DNA of 64,000 nt from Delphinus delphis (taxonomy: Eukaryota > Chordata > Mammalia > Artiodactyla > Delphinidae): contig NC_082683.1 of the NCBI RefSeq assembly GCF_949987515.2, positions 100,613,918-100,677,917 on the forward strand. Reading direction: 5' to 3'. Position 1 is the stretch's first letter; each line of letters starts with the position of its first letter. The notes under the pieces were generated by a model. It made no database searches, had not been told where the DNA came from, and saw only the letters and a program-made list of their open reading frames with translations. This document shows positions 10,851 to 22,099 of this stretch, piece by piece. Position numbers and translations under genes: made by a program.

Positions 10851-10888
<38 letters not shown>
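10705..10888. repeat. Compound microsatellite (GT)n, (GA)n, (GATA)n
   Basis: (GT)n at 10705-10744 is followed by purine-rich GA/GGGA sequence to about 10806. Two (GATA)n blocks follow at 10812-10830 and about 10852-10888, each followed by 'accaggaaaacca'. The repeated flank shows that a unit of about 40 bp was duplicated. Confidence 0.95.
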
Positions 10889-12267
10889 CCAGGAAAACCA
10901 AAAAGGTAGGCTTATACTGTTACAGTATTATGTCAGTGTATTAGAACACTCTGCTACGAAAGTCCCTTCTCTATGCCACCTGTAGCAACTTGCTCCTGAC
11001 AACTGTAAAGTACATCTATACCAATTTATTTTCTTTTTTGTAGTTTTATTTATTTGCTTTTCAGTACTTGCCTATTGGAAGAATGACTGGAGGGTATTTT
11101 GGAAGTACTGGTGGTAGTGGTAACGGGAAGATTGGAGGTGTTGGCAATAGAATGCAGTTCTTTGGTGCAAATAATTTCTGTGGAATAGAGAAGGTTTGTT
11201 GCTAAATGTGTTTGTTAGTGAATATGAGAGTGAATAGATGGAGTGAGAAGGATGAACCATCTTTCTGTTGAAATGCTGATGTGTTCTGTCTCTATTTCTT
11301 TAAATTTTCCAGCCCTTTAATATTCAAATAAAAGTGGTTTATTTGAATATTCAAATAAACGGCTCCTGTTCCATGTGCTGTGATAAGTCTAGAGCTCTCT
11401 TCAGTATTTTTGAGGCATTTAGGATACTTGTATTCTTCTAAAGTCAGTTCATTTGGCTCTTCATTGACATTTGAGTCTATCGTAGCTGCCGTTCTCTTGT
11501 TTTGCAGCTTGTTACTGAGAATATAGGACCAATACCCTCCCTTTAGTCTAATGTGGTTTCTGTGTTGCTTGGCCTTACCTGGGGGAATGATGATGGGACA
11601 GCTGCATTTCTTTTCCTGCCTCGTGCCTTAATTCTCTACAGCACCACCTATCAACTCTAAGTTTTACTGACTTTACTCAAGGCTTGAATATATAGTTAGA
11701 GGGAATCATTGCTCAGGTTAAAAAAAAAACCAAAAAAGAAAACCCTAAAAAATATTATAGAGGAGTTACAGGAGATTTGTTCTTGGGGCTACACCTATTC
11801 TTAACTTGTTCCTCTGGTCTTGAGATTTATCTTCTTTCCTGCCTCTTCAGAGATAGAGCAGAAACAAGAGTGAGCTTTGCCTTTCACATGTACTTCAAGA
11901 ATCTTAAATATACAAAGGAAAAATACTTCATAGACTAGTGGTTAAATCCCTACTTATTGTAAAGTCTAAAACTGTAAATATATTTTACAAAGTTTGAATA
12001 AATTAATGAATAGTAGTAATTCTATAAAAGGAAATTAGAGATAATTGAACAGCACCTAGCTTTTGAGGTTGATGTCATGAAGTATGACCATACCTTACTA
12101 TGAAGCTGCTTTTGATACTACTTTAAAAGACTCAAAAGATATACCAGTGCCCTTTACTAACACAGATTTTTAAATATTTTAATGTTTACCGGAGACATTT
12201 GAGTATTATCTTATTGGAATTGTAATTGTTTTCAAATTTACTTTTGAAAATTTTATATTTATAATAG
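10889..12267. other. Intronic sequence with a 24-bp perfect palindrome
   Basis: I see no recognisable gene or repeat family. The notable element is the perfect palindrome at 11337-11360 (half site gtttatttgaat). A further partial copy of its right arm lies at 11319-11333. Confidence 0.5.
11337..11360. repeat. Perfect 24-bp palindrome
   Basis: The two 12-nt arms, gtttatttgaat and attcaaataaac, are exact reverse complements with no spacer. The right arm is also approximately repeated just upstream (aatattcaaataaaa at 11319-11333). It could form a short hairpin, but no function is evident. Confidence 0.9.
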
Positions 12268-12326
12268 ATGAATATGAGCGGGAAGAAACTAGGCAAGTTT
12301 ATGTGGACCTAAATAGTAACATTGAG
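12268..12326 (+). CDS. SYCP1: SYCP1 coding exon b (59 bp)
   Basis: The acceptor is aatag at 12263-12267 and the donor is a consensus gtaagt at 12327. The first two bases complete the Tyr codon begun in exon a. Nineteen full codons follow, containing EYEREETRQVYVDLN and ending with Ile-Glu. The highly charged heptad pattern fits the SYCP1 coiled coil. Relative to the human protein as I recall it, the block differs by single conservative changes only. The following intron is phase 0, about 1.25 kb. Confidence 0.94.
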
Positions 12327-12639
12327 GTAAGTGGTATTGAAAATTTGAATATTTTAAACAGAGGCATTTCTAAGCAAATTATAGTGATAGCTACAAAGAT
12401 ATGAACAATTGTTCTTGCTAAAGGGATTATTATTTATCTTTTGATATATGATTATATCCAATAAAATTCCCAGGGTTCTATATATACCATGAGTATTAAT
12501 GTTCTGTTTTTTAATATTTTTTGAATTTACATGTTAGTGACACCATTTAACTTAATTTATTAGATATTAACTCTGTGTCAGAGACTAGCACATTGTGACA
12601 CTTAACCATTAATTTGAAAAACATGCCAGTATTATCAAT

Positions 12640-13125
12640 CTGTCTGTTGCCTGTTTACCTTTTTTACCCCATCCCCTATCATTTTCCACTTTGCTTCTCT
12701 TCTATAGTTGTTCCTTTTTTGTTTCTCAAACTTGCTAAGCTCTTTCTGATCTTGCTTCTTTGAATTTGTTCCTTCTATCTAGAACTTCTGTATCCAAGAT
12801 CTTATGCAAACTCATAAGCTTCATTCTGCTTTTTTTATTATCCCCTTTACTACTTTACCTAAAATGTCTTTCTGTTCAATTATCCTCTATCTCCTCACCT
12901 TGTCTAACTTTTCTGAAGAGCACTTAAAACTACATGATATTTATTTGATATACACGTGTGTGTGTGTATGTGTGTGTGTATTTGTGTGTGTATATATTCT
13001 TTCTTACACTGAAATATAAGTTAGTTCCAATAGGGTAAGGACTTTGTCTTATATCCTAAGTGCTTAAAACAGTGCCTGGCACATAATTGACACTCAGTAA
13101 CTATTTATTAAATGAATAAATGAAT
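12640..13125 (+). mobile_element. L2 LINE relic with internal (TG)n
   Basis: 'tgctaagctctttctgatc', 'ctatctagaacttctgtat', 'agttccaatagggtaagg' and 'acagtgcctggcacataa' with the tail 'tattaaatgaataaatgaa' mark an L2 3' end in sense orientation. A (TG)n-rich run at about 12954-12995 has grown inside it. Confidence 0.75.
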
Positions 13126-13575
13126 TCATCCAATTTTACAAATCAGGATTTGTTGAATGTGAATGAACTCATGCTGCCAGGTAATAGAAGTATAATTTGA
13201 ACTCTTATGGGGAGAGACCTCACAGAGGTTACACTTTAGTGAAGACAGAAATACATAAGCAAAAATCAATAGAAAATTACAGATTTTGGTATGGGCTATT
13301 AAGTAAATGACTAGAGTACCAACAATTGTTTTTTTGCTGTTCAGTGATATATAACCTGTCTTCAGTGCCTTCAAATACCTGGGAAGCTACCTTAATAGGC
13401 ACTCTTAATATTTTAGTAAATTTATTTAATTGTTAAAAGTTATAGAATTTTCATTATTCAAAGTTGTATAGTTTTAAGTATAATGATCAGATGATACAAA
13501 TTTATTATTTTCATTGTTTGAGGAAAGCTATTTAAAAAGTCTAAGTATGATTCTTAAAAGTTAAATGTATTTCAG

Positions 13576-13645
13576 AAAATGATAATAGCTTTTGAGGAAC
13601 TTCGTGTGCAAGCTGAGAATTCCAGACTGGAAATCCATTTTAAGG
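13576..13645 (+). CDS. SYCP1: SYCP1 coding exon c (70 bp)
   Basis: The acceptor is tttcag, ending at 13575. The donor gtagga starts at 13646, and choosing it rather than the ggtagg one base earlier keeps the frame. The exon reads KMIIAFEELRVQAENSRLE, then IHFK, and ends with the first base of a Val codon. The human equivalent has Leu at that split codon, so this is a predicted L-to-V change. The heptad-repeat sequence is coiled coil. The following intron is phase 1, about 0.6 kb, with no recognisable repeat. Confidence 0.94.
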
Positions 13646-14255
13646 GTAGGAATCCTTATTTTTTATATTACTCTTTTGCTGTTTATTAGATTCTGCTAAT
13701 GTTTTCATACCTTCAGCTTGATGCCTAAACTATTGAAAATTTCTGTATTGTATATGGTTTTATAAGCCCCTCAAAATCTTGTGGAATGTGGCAGGAAATT
13801 GGTATATGTTAAAAATAACCTTTTGGCTTCAAAAGCTACATTTTCCCTGAAATCAAATTATGGTTTGTATAATGGTGTGATTTGGTGATTTGAAGTGTGA
13901 TTTGGTCTTATTTTTACATTTCTTGGTCAAGTTGCACGTTAAAATAATAATATACATATACATTTAAAATCTGTTATTTCAGACTAGTGTGTTATAAAGA
14001 AAAAACTTTTATATATCTGCTATTATAAGAATGATAGAATTTTTAAAAGTTATTGTAACTTTGATATTATTTAAATTCTTTATTTTACTAAACAGAAAGT
14101 TAGCAGCAAGAAAATAGCAGTTTTAACTTGTTAGAAACCTTTGGGGTTTAATATCTAGATAAATAAGGAAGTGAAATAAAATATCAGAAACTTAAAATTT
14201 TGTTTGTTATACAATTATGTGAAGATATTAAAGTGTATTTGTTTTATTTTTAAAG
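13646..14255. other. SYCP1 intron between exons c and d, no repeat recognised
   Basis: A short AT-rich intron of about 610 bp. I see nothing else in it. Confidence 0.6.
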
Positions 14256-14329
14256 TAAAGGAAGATTATGAAAAAATCCAACATCTTGATGAACAATACA
14301 AGAAGGAAGTAAATAACAAGGAAAAGCAG
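14256..14329 (+). CDS. SYCP1: SYCP1 coding exon d (74 bp)
   Basis: The acceptor is taaag, ending at 14255. The donor gtgctt at 14330 follows the exon end CAG and is weaker than the donors gtaagt used elsewhere in the gene. The exon completes the Val codon and reads KEDYEKIQHLDEQYKKEV, then NNKEKQ, which matches the SYCP1 segment KEDYEKIQHLE. It ends in phase 0. The composition is rich in Lys and Glu, as expected for the rod. Confidence 0.93.
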
Positions 14330-15796
14330 GTGCTTTTTAAAAATCAACTTTCTGTATTCTTTATACTTGCTAATTCATGAGATACTTAAAATTTCAAGAG
14401 AAATTTGTACTTGCTGCCTGCTTGATAAATTTCTGAGAGAATTTTAATATTATACATATTTAAATATATTTTCCATTTGCCTTAATTTCCATTGACTCAA
14501 ATTTATACATACTAAATGCTAGTCCTTTTTTAAAATCAGTGAATCTTCTACAATATTTATATTAGTGGGTTTTAGGACATTGCTGTAAAAATATGTTATT
14601 TTGTGAGAAGTTTTGTTCAGACAGAAACCTCATAAAATATAAAGATGATGATGATTGACCACTCGACCCACATTTTGCAGTTTATTTTGAAATACACTAT
14701 TTGTGACACCAATGAAGGGGAACTAAAACATTCTTTTGCTTCTTTCTATTAATGACACATAGTGCGAGACTTGAAAATGATGAGTCTGTGTTCTTTTGCA
14801 GTCACAAGAATGTTGATTTCAGATGATTATTATGCCAACTTTAACAGTTTCAAGCCTTCTGAATCCAGAATGGAAAATGAAATATAGAAAGGAATCCTCA
14901 TCTCTCTACTTCCCCCAATTTTTTCTGAGTTTTTATCTGACTTGCCACAGATACCTTGTAATTATAGATAATAAGGATATCTACTTGAACAATAATGGCA
15001 AACGTTAATTGAAAGTACAGAGAAGATTCTTAGAGTTTCTTTAAGTTCTGGTTAAATGATAGAATTCTGATTTATGTGTTATACTTTGATCTTTTGAAAG
15101 AGTTAACAATTTTTTCTGTATTTTAACTGTATTTTTTAAACCAGATTTCTGAAAGAAGAAGGTCTTCTTAAAATTTAAAATTGTGCTTATTATTACAGAA
15201 CACAAAAATAGAATAAAGTGCTAAGAAGCTTGTTGGAATCCTGGGTACATGAGCAGAGCTTACAGATTTGGGGGGTTCCCTGTAAAATTATGCTGTGGCC
15301 AGCTAGTGTTTTTGTTGGGGACTCCTAAATGTCATTATTTGTAAGGCTTTTTTTTTTTCTGGAGTTCTCCAAATTCCTGCCTGGGAATGTAAACTTTGCT
15401 GATGGCATTTTGGGGCTGGGTTGGCAGGGTAGGAAGGACAAGCTGAGTCTCATCATTCCATATGCTGACTCTCAATTATATCCTTTGTCTCCACCCCTTC
15501 CTGTGCCTGGAATACCCAGGTTTAGAGATTCTTTTTTTCAGTTTGATCATACCAGTGTCTCTTATAAAGATGGAGTAGGTTAGTTCTCTGACTACATTGG
15601 CTTTCAGGGAGTAGAGTCCAGGAAAGGAGGGTTAAGAGGGCCTAGGGAGGTCTTACTACTCTTTGCAGACTTCCAGTCTCCTTAGACTTAGTCTCCTGTT
15701 TCATACCTACCTTTCACAGTGTCTGTTGCTTCTAATTCGTGAAACATTCTGTTTCTTTGGGATTGAATTATCTTCTCATTTGTAATCTTCCCTGTG
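14330..15796. other. SYCP1 intron sequence, nothing recognised
   Basis: The first part is AT-rich single-copy-looking intron. From about 15230 to 15720 the sequence is less AT-rich and may be an old unassigned repeat. The small open frames here lack any coding signature. Confidence 0.45.
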
Positions 15797-15811
15797 TAGA
15801 CTCTTAGTTTT

Positions 15812-16173
15812 TTTTTTTTTTTTTAATTTATTTTTATTTATTTATTTATTTGGCTGCGTTGGGTCTTCGTTGCTGCGCACGGGCTTTCTCTAGTTGCGGT
15901 GAGCGGGGGCAACTCTTTGTTGCAGTGCACAGGCTTCTCATTGCGGTGGCTTCTCTTGTTTTGGAGCATGGGCTCTAGGTGCGCGGGCTTCAGTAGTTGT
16001 GGCACATGGGCTCAGTAGTTGTGGCTCATAGGCTTTAGAGCGCAGGCTCTGTAGCTGTGGCACACGGGCTTAGTTGCTTCGCGACATGTGGGATCTTCCC
16101 GGACCAGGGCTCGAACCTTTGTCCTCTGCATTGGCAGGCAGATTCTTAACCACTGCGCCACCAGAGAAGCCCC
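15812..16173 (-). mobile_element. Long CHR-type SINE with 15-bp target duplication
   Basis: This is a 362-bp tRNA-derived SINE, antisense to SYCP1. From 3' to 5' it has a T-run and a (TTTA)n tail, 'ggctgcgttgggtcttcg', repeated 'tagttgtggc' units, the box 'ccagggctcgaacc' and the head at 16173. The direct repeat tagactcttagtttt lies at 15797-15811 and 16174-16188. Confidence 0.92.
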
Positions 16174-16429
16174 TAGACTCTTAGTTTTGACCTTGCTTTT
16201 CTATACTAAATCCTTTTCTGTTCCTTCTAACTGCTTTCCTTTTTGACATGTTGTGGTTTGGATTATAGAAGTCTCGTGGTTTCATGGAAGATGAAGTCCA
16301 CCTTTGTTGTTTTCCTGGTTATTTTTTGGGTGATTTGAAGATGAAAATAGGGCATAGAGGTCTTTCTGCCATGTTGAATCTGCAAGTCTTCAATCTATCT
16401 TTATGAGTTTATCTTTCACCTTTTCTTTA

Positions 16430-16815
16430 CATGCACTCTGTATTCTAGCCATCTGAATATTTTCAGTTCTCTGAATAGAAGCATGATCTCTTGATCCTTT
16501 GTGTTCTCATACAAGTCTAGAATGTTCATTTCCCCTGCAGCCTGATTAATTTGTACTTGTCTATCAAGACTCAGTTCAGTTCTCTGAGAAGGATTAATTT
16601 TTGATTACCTCCCCCAGGACTGATTTAGGTGTTCCTTTCTTGATTCCTATAACATTTTTGTCCTATTACTAATAATATTCAAGTATAGTTGTTTGTTTCC
16701 TGGTCTAGGCTGTGAGTTTCTTGAAGGTGGGTTCCATCATCTCTGTATATTCAGTGCGTATTAGGGTTTCTGGAACAGATTAGGTGCTCAATAATATTTA
16801 TGGAATAAATGAACG
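16430..16815 (+). mobile_element. L2 LINE relic
   Basis: The order of landmarks is that of the L2 3' end: 'catgcactctgtattctag', 'tcaagactcagttcagtt', 'gaaggtgggttccatcat', 'aggtgctcaataatattt' and 'tggaataaatgaacg'. Confidence 0.7.
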
Positions 16816-17067
16816 AGTAGATTTCAATATATAATCTTCTAAGTGATATCTTAAAATGCATACTGTAATATTGGGTATATTGCATTAGTTTGTTCATTCC
16901 TTCATCCAATAAATGTTTATCGTACAGGCACATAACTAAATGCCAGGCACAGACAGCTGAAAAGCATATAAGCAAGTACATAAAAAAATCACAGATAATG
17001 ATAAATGCTAAGGTGTCATATCTAATTTTTCATATCTATAATGTATTATTTAAATATTTCATTTTAG

Positions 17068-17176
17068 GTATCACTGCTATTGATCCAAAGTACTGAGAAA
17101 GAAAATAAAATGAAAGAGTTAACATTTCTGCTAGAGGAGTCCAGAGATAAAGTTAATCAATTAGAGGAAAAGACAA
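17068..17176 (+). CDS. SYCP1: SYCP1 coding exon e (109 bp)
   Basis: The acceptor attttag ends at 17067 and the donor gtaaga starts at 17177. Thirty-six codons plus one base read VSLLLIQSTEKENKMKE, then LTFLLEESRDKVNQLEEKT. The block LTFLLEESRDKVNQLEEKT is, as I recall it, identical to human. Human reads QITEKENK where this window reads QSTEKENK. Hydrophobic a/d positions (L, L, F, L, V, L) continue the coiled coil. The following intron is about 9 kb, phase 1, and is full of old L1 pieces. Confidence 0.95.
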
Positions 17177-17369
17177 GTAAGAATTTATATAAGAAAATAT
17201 AAGAATGTCTTATGTATTCCTCTTGTTATGTTTTAAATTTAGCTTTCATTACAATTTTTTTGTAATGCTTTCTAATGCTGTAATTCTCCACCTAGGTTGG
17301 AACAGTTGGAGGAGGGAATAATAGTCGCTTAAGAAGATTTTTCAAAGTATATGTGCTCCTCTTATCCCT

Positions 17370-17510
17370 TTTCATACTGTCACCTTCTTCAGAGTTTCAA
17401 TAAGGTGCTCCATGAAAACAAGGATCTTTGTCTTTTTTTGTTCATTGATGCATTCCAAGTGCCTGGCATATATTAGGCACTCAAACATCTTATAAATAAA
17501 TGAATACTCT
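17370..17510 (+). mobile_element. L2 3'-end relic
   Basis: The blocks 'gaaaacaaggatctttgtc', 'aagtgcctggcatatatt' and 'aggcactcaaacatct' are followed by 'tataaataaatgaatac', which is a sense L2 terminus. Confidence 0.65.
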
Positions 17511-17800
17511 GGGAGCACTATGGAGGGAATTATTAATTATTCTTGGAGCAAGACATTTAGAAAAAATTGTTAGTTAAACTAAACCTTAGATGATTAAAAG
17601 TTCACTAGACAATGAATTGGAGGAGGGAGTGTAGGCAGAAGAAATGGCTTGTGCAAGTCATGGAAGTGTGAAAATTAGGGTATATTTGAAACACTGATTG
17701 GTGTGTCTGTATCTTAAAGAACTCAGGTAAATGAGACTGGAAAAAAAATGTTTGGATCAGATTATGAAGGATCTTTAGTGTCATGTAATGTTTAGACTAT
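17510..17800. repeat. Ancient interspersed repeat, family not assigned
   Basis: 'gaggagggagtgtaggcag', 'aagaaatggcttgtgcaag' and 'tttggatcagattatgaagg' match the internal blocks of the repeat noted at 5040 and 50100. It is diverged and partial. Confidence 0.4.
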
Positions 17801-17944
17801 ATTATTATTGAGTATTTTTCAAACTTGTTCAACTAGTAAGGCACTTGAAAGGCATATACTTTGTGAAATACTATGTCCCTTTCAGAACATCATAGAGGTC
17901 TTGTGACATTTTTCACCTTTCTCTTAAAAATGTGGCAAATAATT

Positions 17945-18320
17945 ATCTAGTTCCTGCTAACCTATGCCTGCTCCTTTCATCTTACGGTCACTACTATATC
18001 CTATACTCCAGATATACTGAAATTGTTTAACTTCCTTACCTTTTATGTTCTTCCTATCTCACCATCATGCTTTTGGCTACTTACTCTGTCCAAAATGAAC
18101 CTCCTACCTCCTCTCCAAATTTACTGGCTAAATTCTAGTGAACTCCTTATTGTTAAGAGTGGCTTAAGCATTACTTGTGTGTCTCCTGTGACCATGAGTG
18201 TCTTGAGGGCAGGCACTCTGTCTCACTAAATATCTTTGTCACTCTAGTGCCCAGCATATTGCTATGTATATATAATAGGAGTTTAATACGTGTTAGGATG
18301 AATGAATGTTTAATCTTATA
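17945..18320 (+). mobile_element. L2 LINE relic
   Basis: 'cctatgcctgctcctttca', 'cttttggctacttactctgt', 'cttgagggcaggcactctg' and 'agtgcccagcatattgc' occur in L2 3' order, in sense orientation. Confidence 0.7.
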
Positions 18321-18489
18321 TAAACTGGAAACAACTTATTGGTAATAAATAACTAATACAATGTGATTCTGCAAACTCATAACCACTGAAATATATTCAT
18401 TTAAGTTACTTTTCATTGTTTCCCATATGTATGTATCTTCCATTTGTTTTTCTCTTTGTTTCAATTTAGAGATCTTCTATTGACCTGTT

Positions 18490-19490
18490 ACCTAACCCTG
18501 CCTTCTGCTGTGTCTAATTTGGTTTTAAACTCATTTACTGAATTCTTAACTTTAATCATATTTTTTCCTTCTAAATTTCCACTCAATTATTTTTCTTAAG
18601 ATTCCAATTCTCCGGTTAATTCTCCTCTTTTAAAAATGACATTTCATCCTTTTTGAATATATTAATCATTGATATTTTATAGCTATTTTCTTTTTATTTC
18701 AATATCTGGCTTACCTGTTGGTCTGTTTCTTTTTAAAAAATGTGATAAAATACATATAACATAAAACTTACCATCTTAATCATTTTTAAGTGTACAGCTC
18801 AGTGGTGTAGATACATTCACACTGTTATGTAGTCATCACTAGTATTTATCTCCAGAACTCTTGCAACTCTTTTCATGTTGCAAAACTGAAACTCTGTACC
18901 CATTAACCAGTAACTCCCCTTCCTTCCTCCCCTCAGCCCATTCTACTTTCTATTCCTTTACAGTCTTACTTTTTAGTGATTTGTCCTTATCTTTTGGTGT
19001 GCCCAGTAATTTTTTGATTGAATTCCATACATTGTTATAAGAAAAGTTAGAGGCTCTGGAGATATTGTCTTCTGTTTGCTAGAGAGAAATTGGGAGTGTG
19101 GTGGGCTAACTACTATAATGCAATTAGAGGCTGAGCTGAATGAAGGGAAATAGTCAAGTTTATGAGGTTTTTTGAGTCTTCAGTTTTGTTTCTTCAGCTC
19201 TTTGAGACCCAATAAAACTATGCTCTTTTTTTTATCCCCTGGCAGTGGCCCTCTGCTGGGACCAAGGCAGCATTTAGACCTCTTGCTCATACCCAGAATC
19301 AGCAGATGTCAGCTGCACTTTGTCAGTTCAGTTATCAGGAGTTCTTTCTTAGGAATCTTAGCCTCTTTTGTCCTTTCTGTTTTGGTTTGTTTCGTGTTTT
19401 CTAGTTATTTTCAGCATGAGAGTTGTTCTGTTACAGACTACTTCATTCTGCCTGGAACTATCCATTTAAATGAATTATGATCAGCTAATT
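18490..19490 (-). mobile_element. Decayed old L1 pieces, including a 3' UTR fragment
   Basis: Two kinds of antisense L1 sequence are mixed. The flanks (18490-18720, 18990-19490) look like the 5' part of an old L1. The centre (about 18740-18970) carries the 3' UTR landmarks 'gtgtacagctcagtggtg', 'aactctgtacccattaacc' and 'cctcagcccattctac'. This implies one old insertion inside another. Confidence 0.55.
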
Positions 19491-20160
19491 TTTAATATTT
19501 TCTTGCTATTACCTAATTTTTGTCTCTTGCCAATACTTGTTGCCTGCTAAAGAGTATCAGTGATCAGAGATTTAAGAAATAAATTTAAGGGGAGAAAATT
19601 TTGATTATTTTCTTTCTGTGTATTAAGAGTACTATACTTTGAAATAGGATGCTGTTTGGAGAGGGTTTGGGTTTTTTCATGAGGCCACATATCAGTCATC
19701 CTTGGTTAAAACCCATTACCTTTTTTCATTCTCTTATCAACGTTGGCTTTTCTCCCTGTCTTAACCTCCTATTGTTCCTCTACTTTCCAAACTTTGTCTT
19801 TGAAACCCTTGCTCTTCTTATGTAGCATATAAAAATTTTTTTCCCTCAAAACCTATTAATGAAAGTTTTCTTTACCTTCTGGCTTTAACAAATTTGAAGT
19901 CTCTACTTCCTCTGCTATCCTTTTGAATGGAAGCGGCACATTGTCCTACATTCCATGTATAATGCAGTTGGAAGGCAGTTGGAAACTTTCTTTTGGATGT
20001 ATATTACCACTTTCAAACAATTACTCATTCTTTCATCTGTTCAACTTTTATTAACCTCCTTTCTATTCTGTGTCAGGCACAAAGTTAATTATGGGGAATG
20101 CAATTATTTATTATTGCATCCCTGCTTTCTGGAAGAGAATTACTGTCAAAGAGTTTTATA
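19490..20160. other. Intronic sequence, nothing recognised
   Basis: T-rich intron with no landmark, apart from 'catctgttcaacttttatt' near 20037, which recalls the ancient repeat at 5040. Confidence 0.4.
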
Positions 20161-20389
20161 ATGGATATTGACTTATCAAATGTGCTTTTTTTTGGCATAT
20201 ATTGAGATTGTCATATGTTTTTTTCCTTTAATTTATTAGTGATTATTTTCTAATGTTAAACCTAATTTTCTAATATTAACTTTTTATCCCTGGTTATGAA
20301 TCTACTTTTATTATTATTTTTATGTTATTTTATTCAATTTTACATATTGTTTGATTAATGTTATTTTTAGGACTTTTTTGGCATTTTTG

Positions 20390-22055
20390 CTGGAAAATAT
20401 TTTTGCTGATTGGGCGATTTACATTTTTCTATCTTTCAGATCATTTATGCATTCTTCTATATCACTTAGTCACTTGTTAATTCCCTGTAGTGTGTTTTTC
20501 ATTTAATTATTGTATTATTTAGTTCTTACTGTTTCTTTTTTATATATTCTTGTTTCTTGTTAAAATTCTCGCTGTGTTCATCTGTTCTTTTCTCTAATTC
20601 AGGTAGCATTCTTATTACTAATGGTTTAAACTCTTTATTTGGTAAATTATTTATTAGTTTCAACAGTTGTTTTTAGGGTTTTTCTCTTGTTCTGTTGATT
20701 GAAAGAAATTCATCTGTCTTCTCATTTTGCTTAACTTTCTCTGTTTTGATGAAATTAGGTGAAAAAGTTACCCATTGAGGTCCTGAAGGGGTATTCTTGT
20801 ATGGGAGAGTCTGAGTGTGCCCATTGGTTGTGGTGGGAGAGTGGGATCTGATGTGAGTCGTGTTTTTTCCCAGCATGTGCTGGCAGCTATCACCTTGGTA
20901 AGAGGTTGGGCTGGAGATGGAGGGACTAGAGCCAGAGCCAGTTGTGAGCTGGGGTTTCTTTTCTAAGTGGCCAACACCAGCCTACTGGGGGCAGGGTCAG
21001 GTCTCAAGTTGCTCAAGGAGAAAGCCTAAGGGTTTAGTCTGATCTGTCTTTGTTCCTTCTAAGTGTGTGCTCTTCCCTCACAGCACTGGCACCCTTACCC
21101 CATGCAGAGCAGTGCTGGAGCAAGAGGGGCCAGTGCAGGTGCTCGGCGTCGGTCTGGGTATGGTCTGTGGCATCCCTGGTCACAGTCAGAGTCTGGACTG
21201 CTTATGTGCTGCATCTGTAAGCACCATTAATAGCTGTCCCTGCCCCATTCAGATGGGACTAAAATGCCTTTGCAACCCTCACCCTAGTTTGGAGTTGGAC
21301 TGCAGAGTAGGCAGGGCTGGTGTGGGTGCTCTGTGTGGGTCTGGGTGCAGGCTGTGGTGGTGTCAGCTGTAGTCAGAGCCTGGGACCGCTTCTGATGTAC
21401 TGTTGCTTTAAGTGCTGATAATGGATGCTCCTCCCTATTCAGATGCTGTTTTGTGTTTGGGCTGGCATAGTCCCTCACAATTGAGCACTCCGGTCAGCCA
21501 CAGCAGCCCTTTACCTAGTGTGGAGTTGCGGGCAAAGCAAGCAAAGCCTGAGCAGGCACTTGGCTCAGGCTGGGTAGCACACTGTGGAAGTTGTGGGAAA
21601 TGGGACAGAGTACAGTGCAGTTTCAGTTTGCTTTCTCTGCCTTGTTTCAGGAGTAAGCAAGTGTTGCAGTTCTTCACAAGTTGAGTTTAGGTTTCTTACA
21701 GCCCCCTTGTTAGTCTCACTGGTTTTCTAACCAGCTTAGGGGACTTGTCTTCCCACTTTTGGACCTGAGAGCTGAGGTGCCCAATACGTGGTTTGAACTG
21801 CTCTCTCCCCAAGGAGGATTCCCCTCCTTTTCGGTGTCTCTTCACAGGGGCACAGGTCCCGATCTGATTGCTTCTCTTTCCTTTCTACTGGATTCCATGT
21901 GGATCTTTCTTACAGCCTTGGATGTACAAGAGTTTTTCTGACATTCTTCAGTTAGTTTTCAGTGAGAATTGTTCCACGTATAAATGTATTTTTGATGTGT
22001 TCCTCGTGGGGAGGTGAGTTTCGTGTCCTCCTACTCTGCCATTTTGATTTTGATC
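20390..22055 (-). mobile_element. Old L1: ORF1 start region and full 5' UTR
   Basis: This is collinear with L1-E at 63230-64000. The shared blocks include 'gattgggcgatttacattt', 'ctcattttgcttaactttc' and 'gctggcagctatcacctt'. It ends at about 22030-22055 with 'cctactctgccattttgatt', the antisense of an L1 5' terminus (compare L1-C at 49000-49032). All frames are broken. Confidence 0.65.
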
Positions 22056-22099
22056 CCTCCTCTTAATTCTCAGATCTTTTGTTTGGATCATATTCTTTC

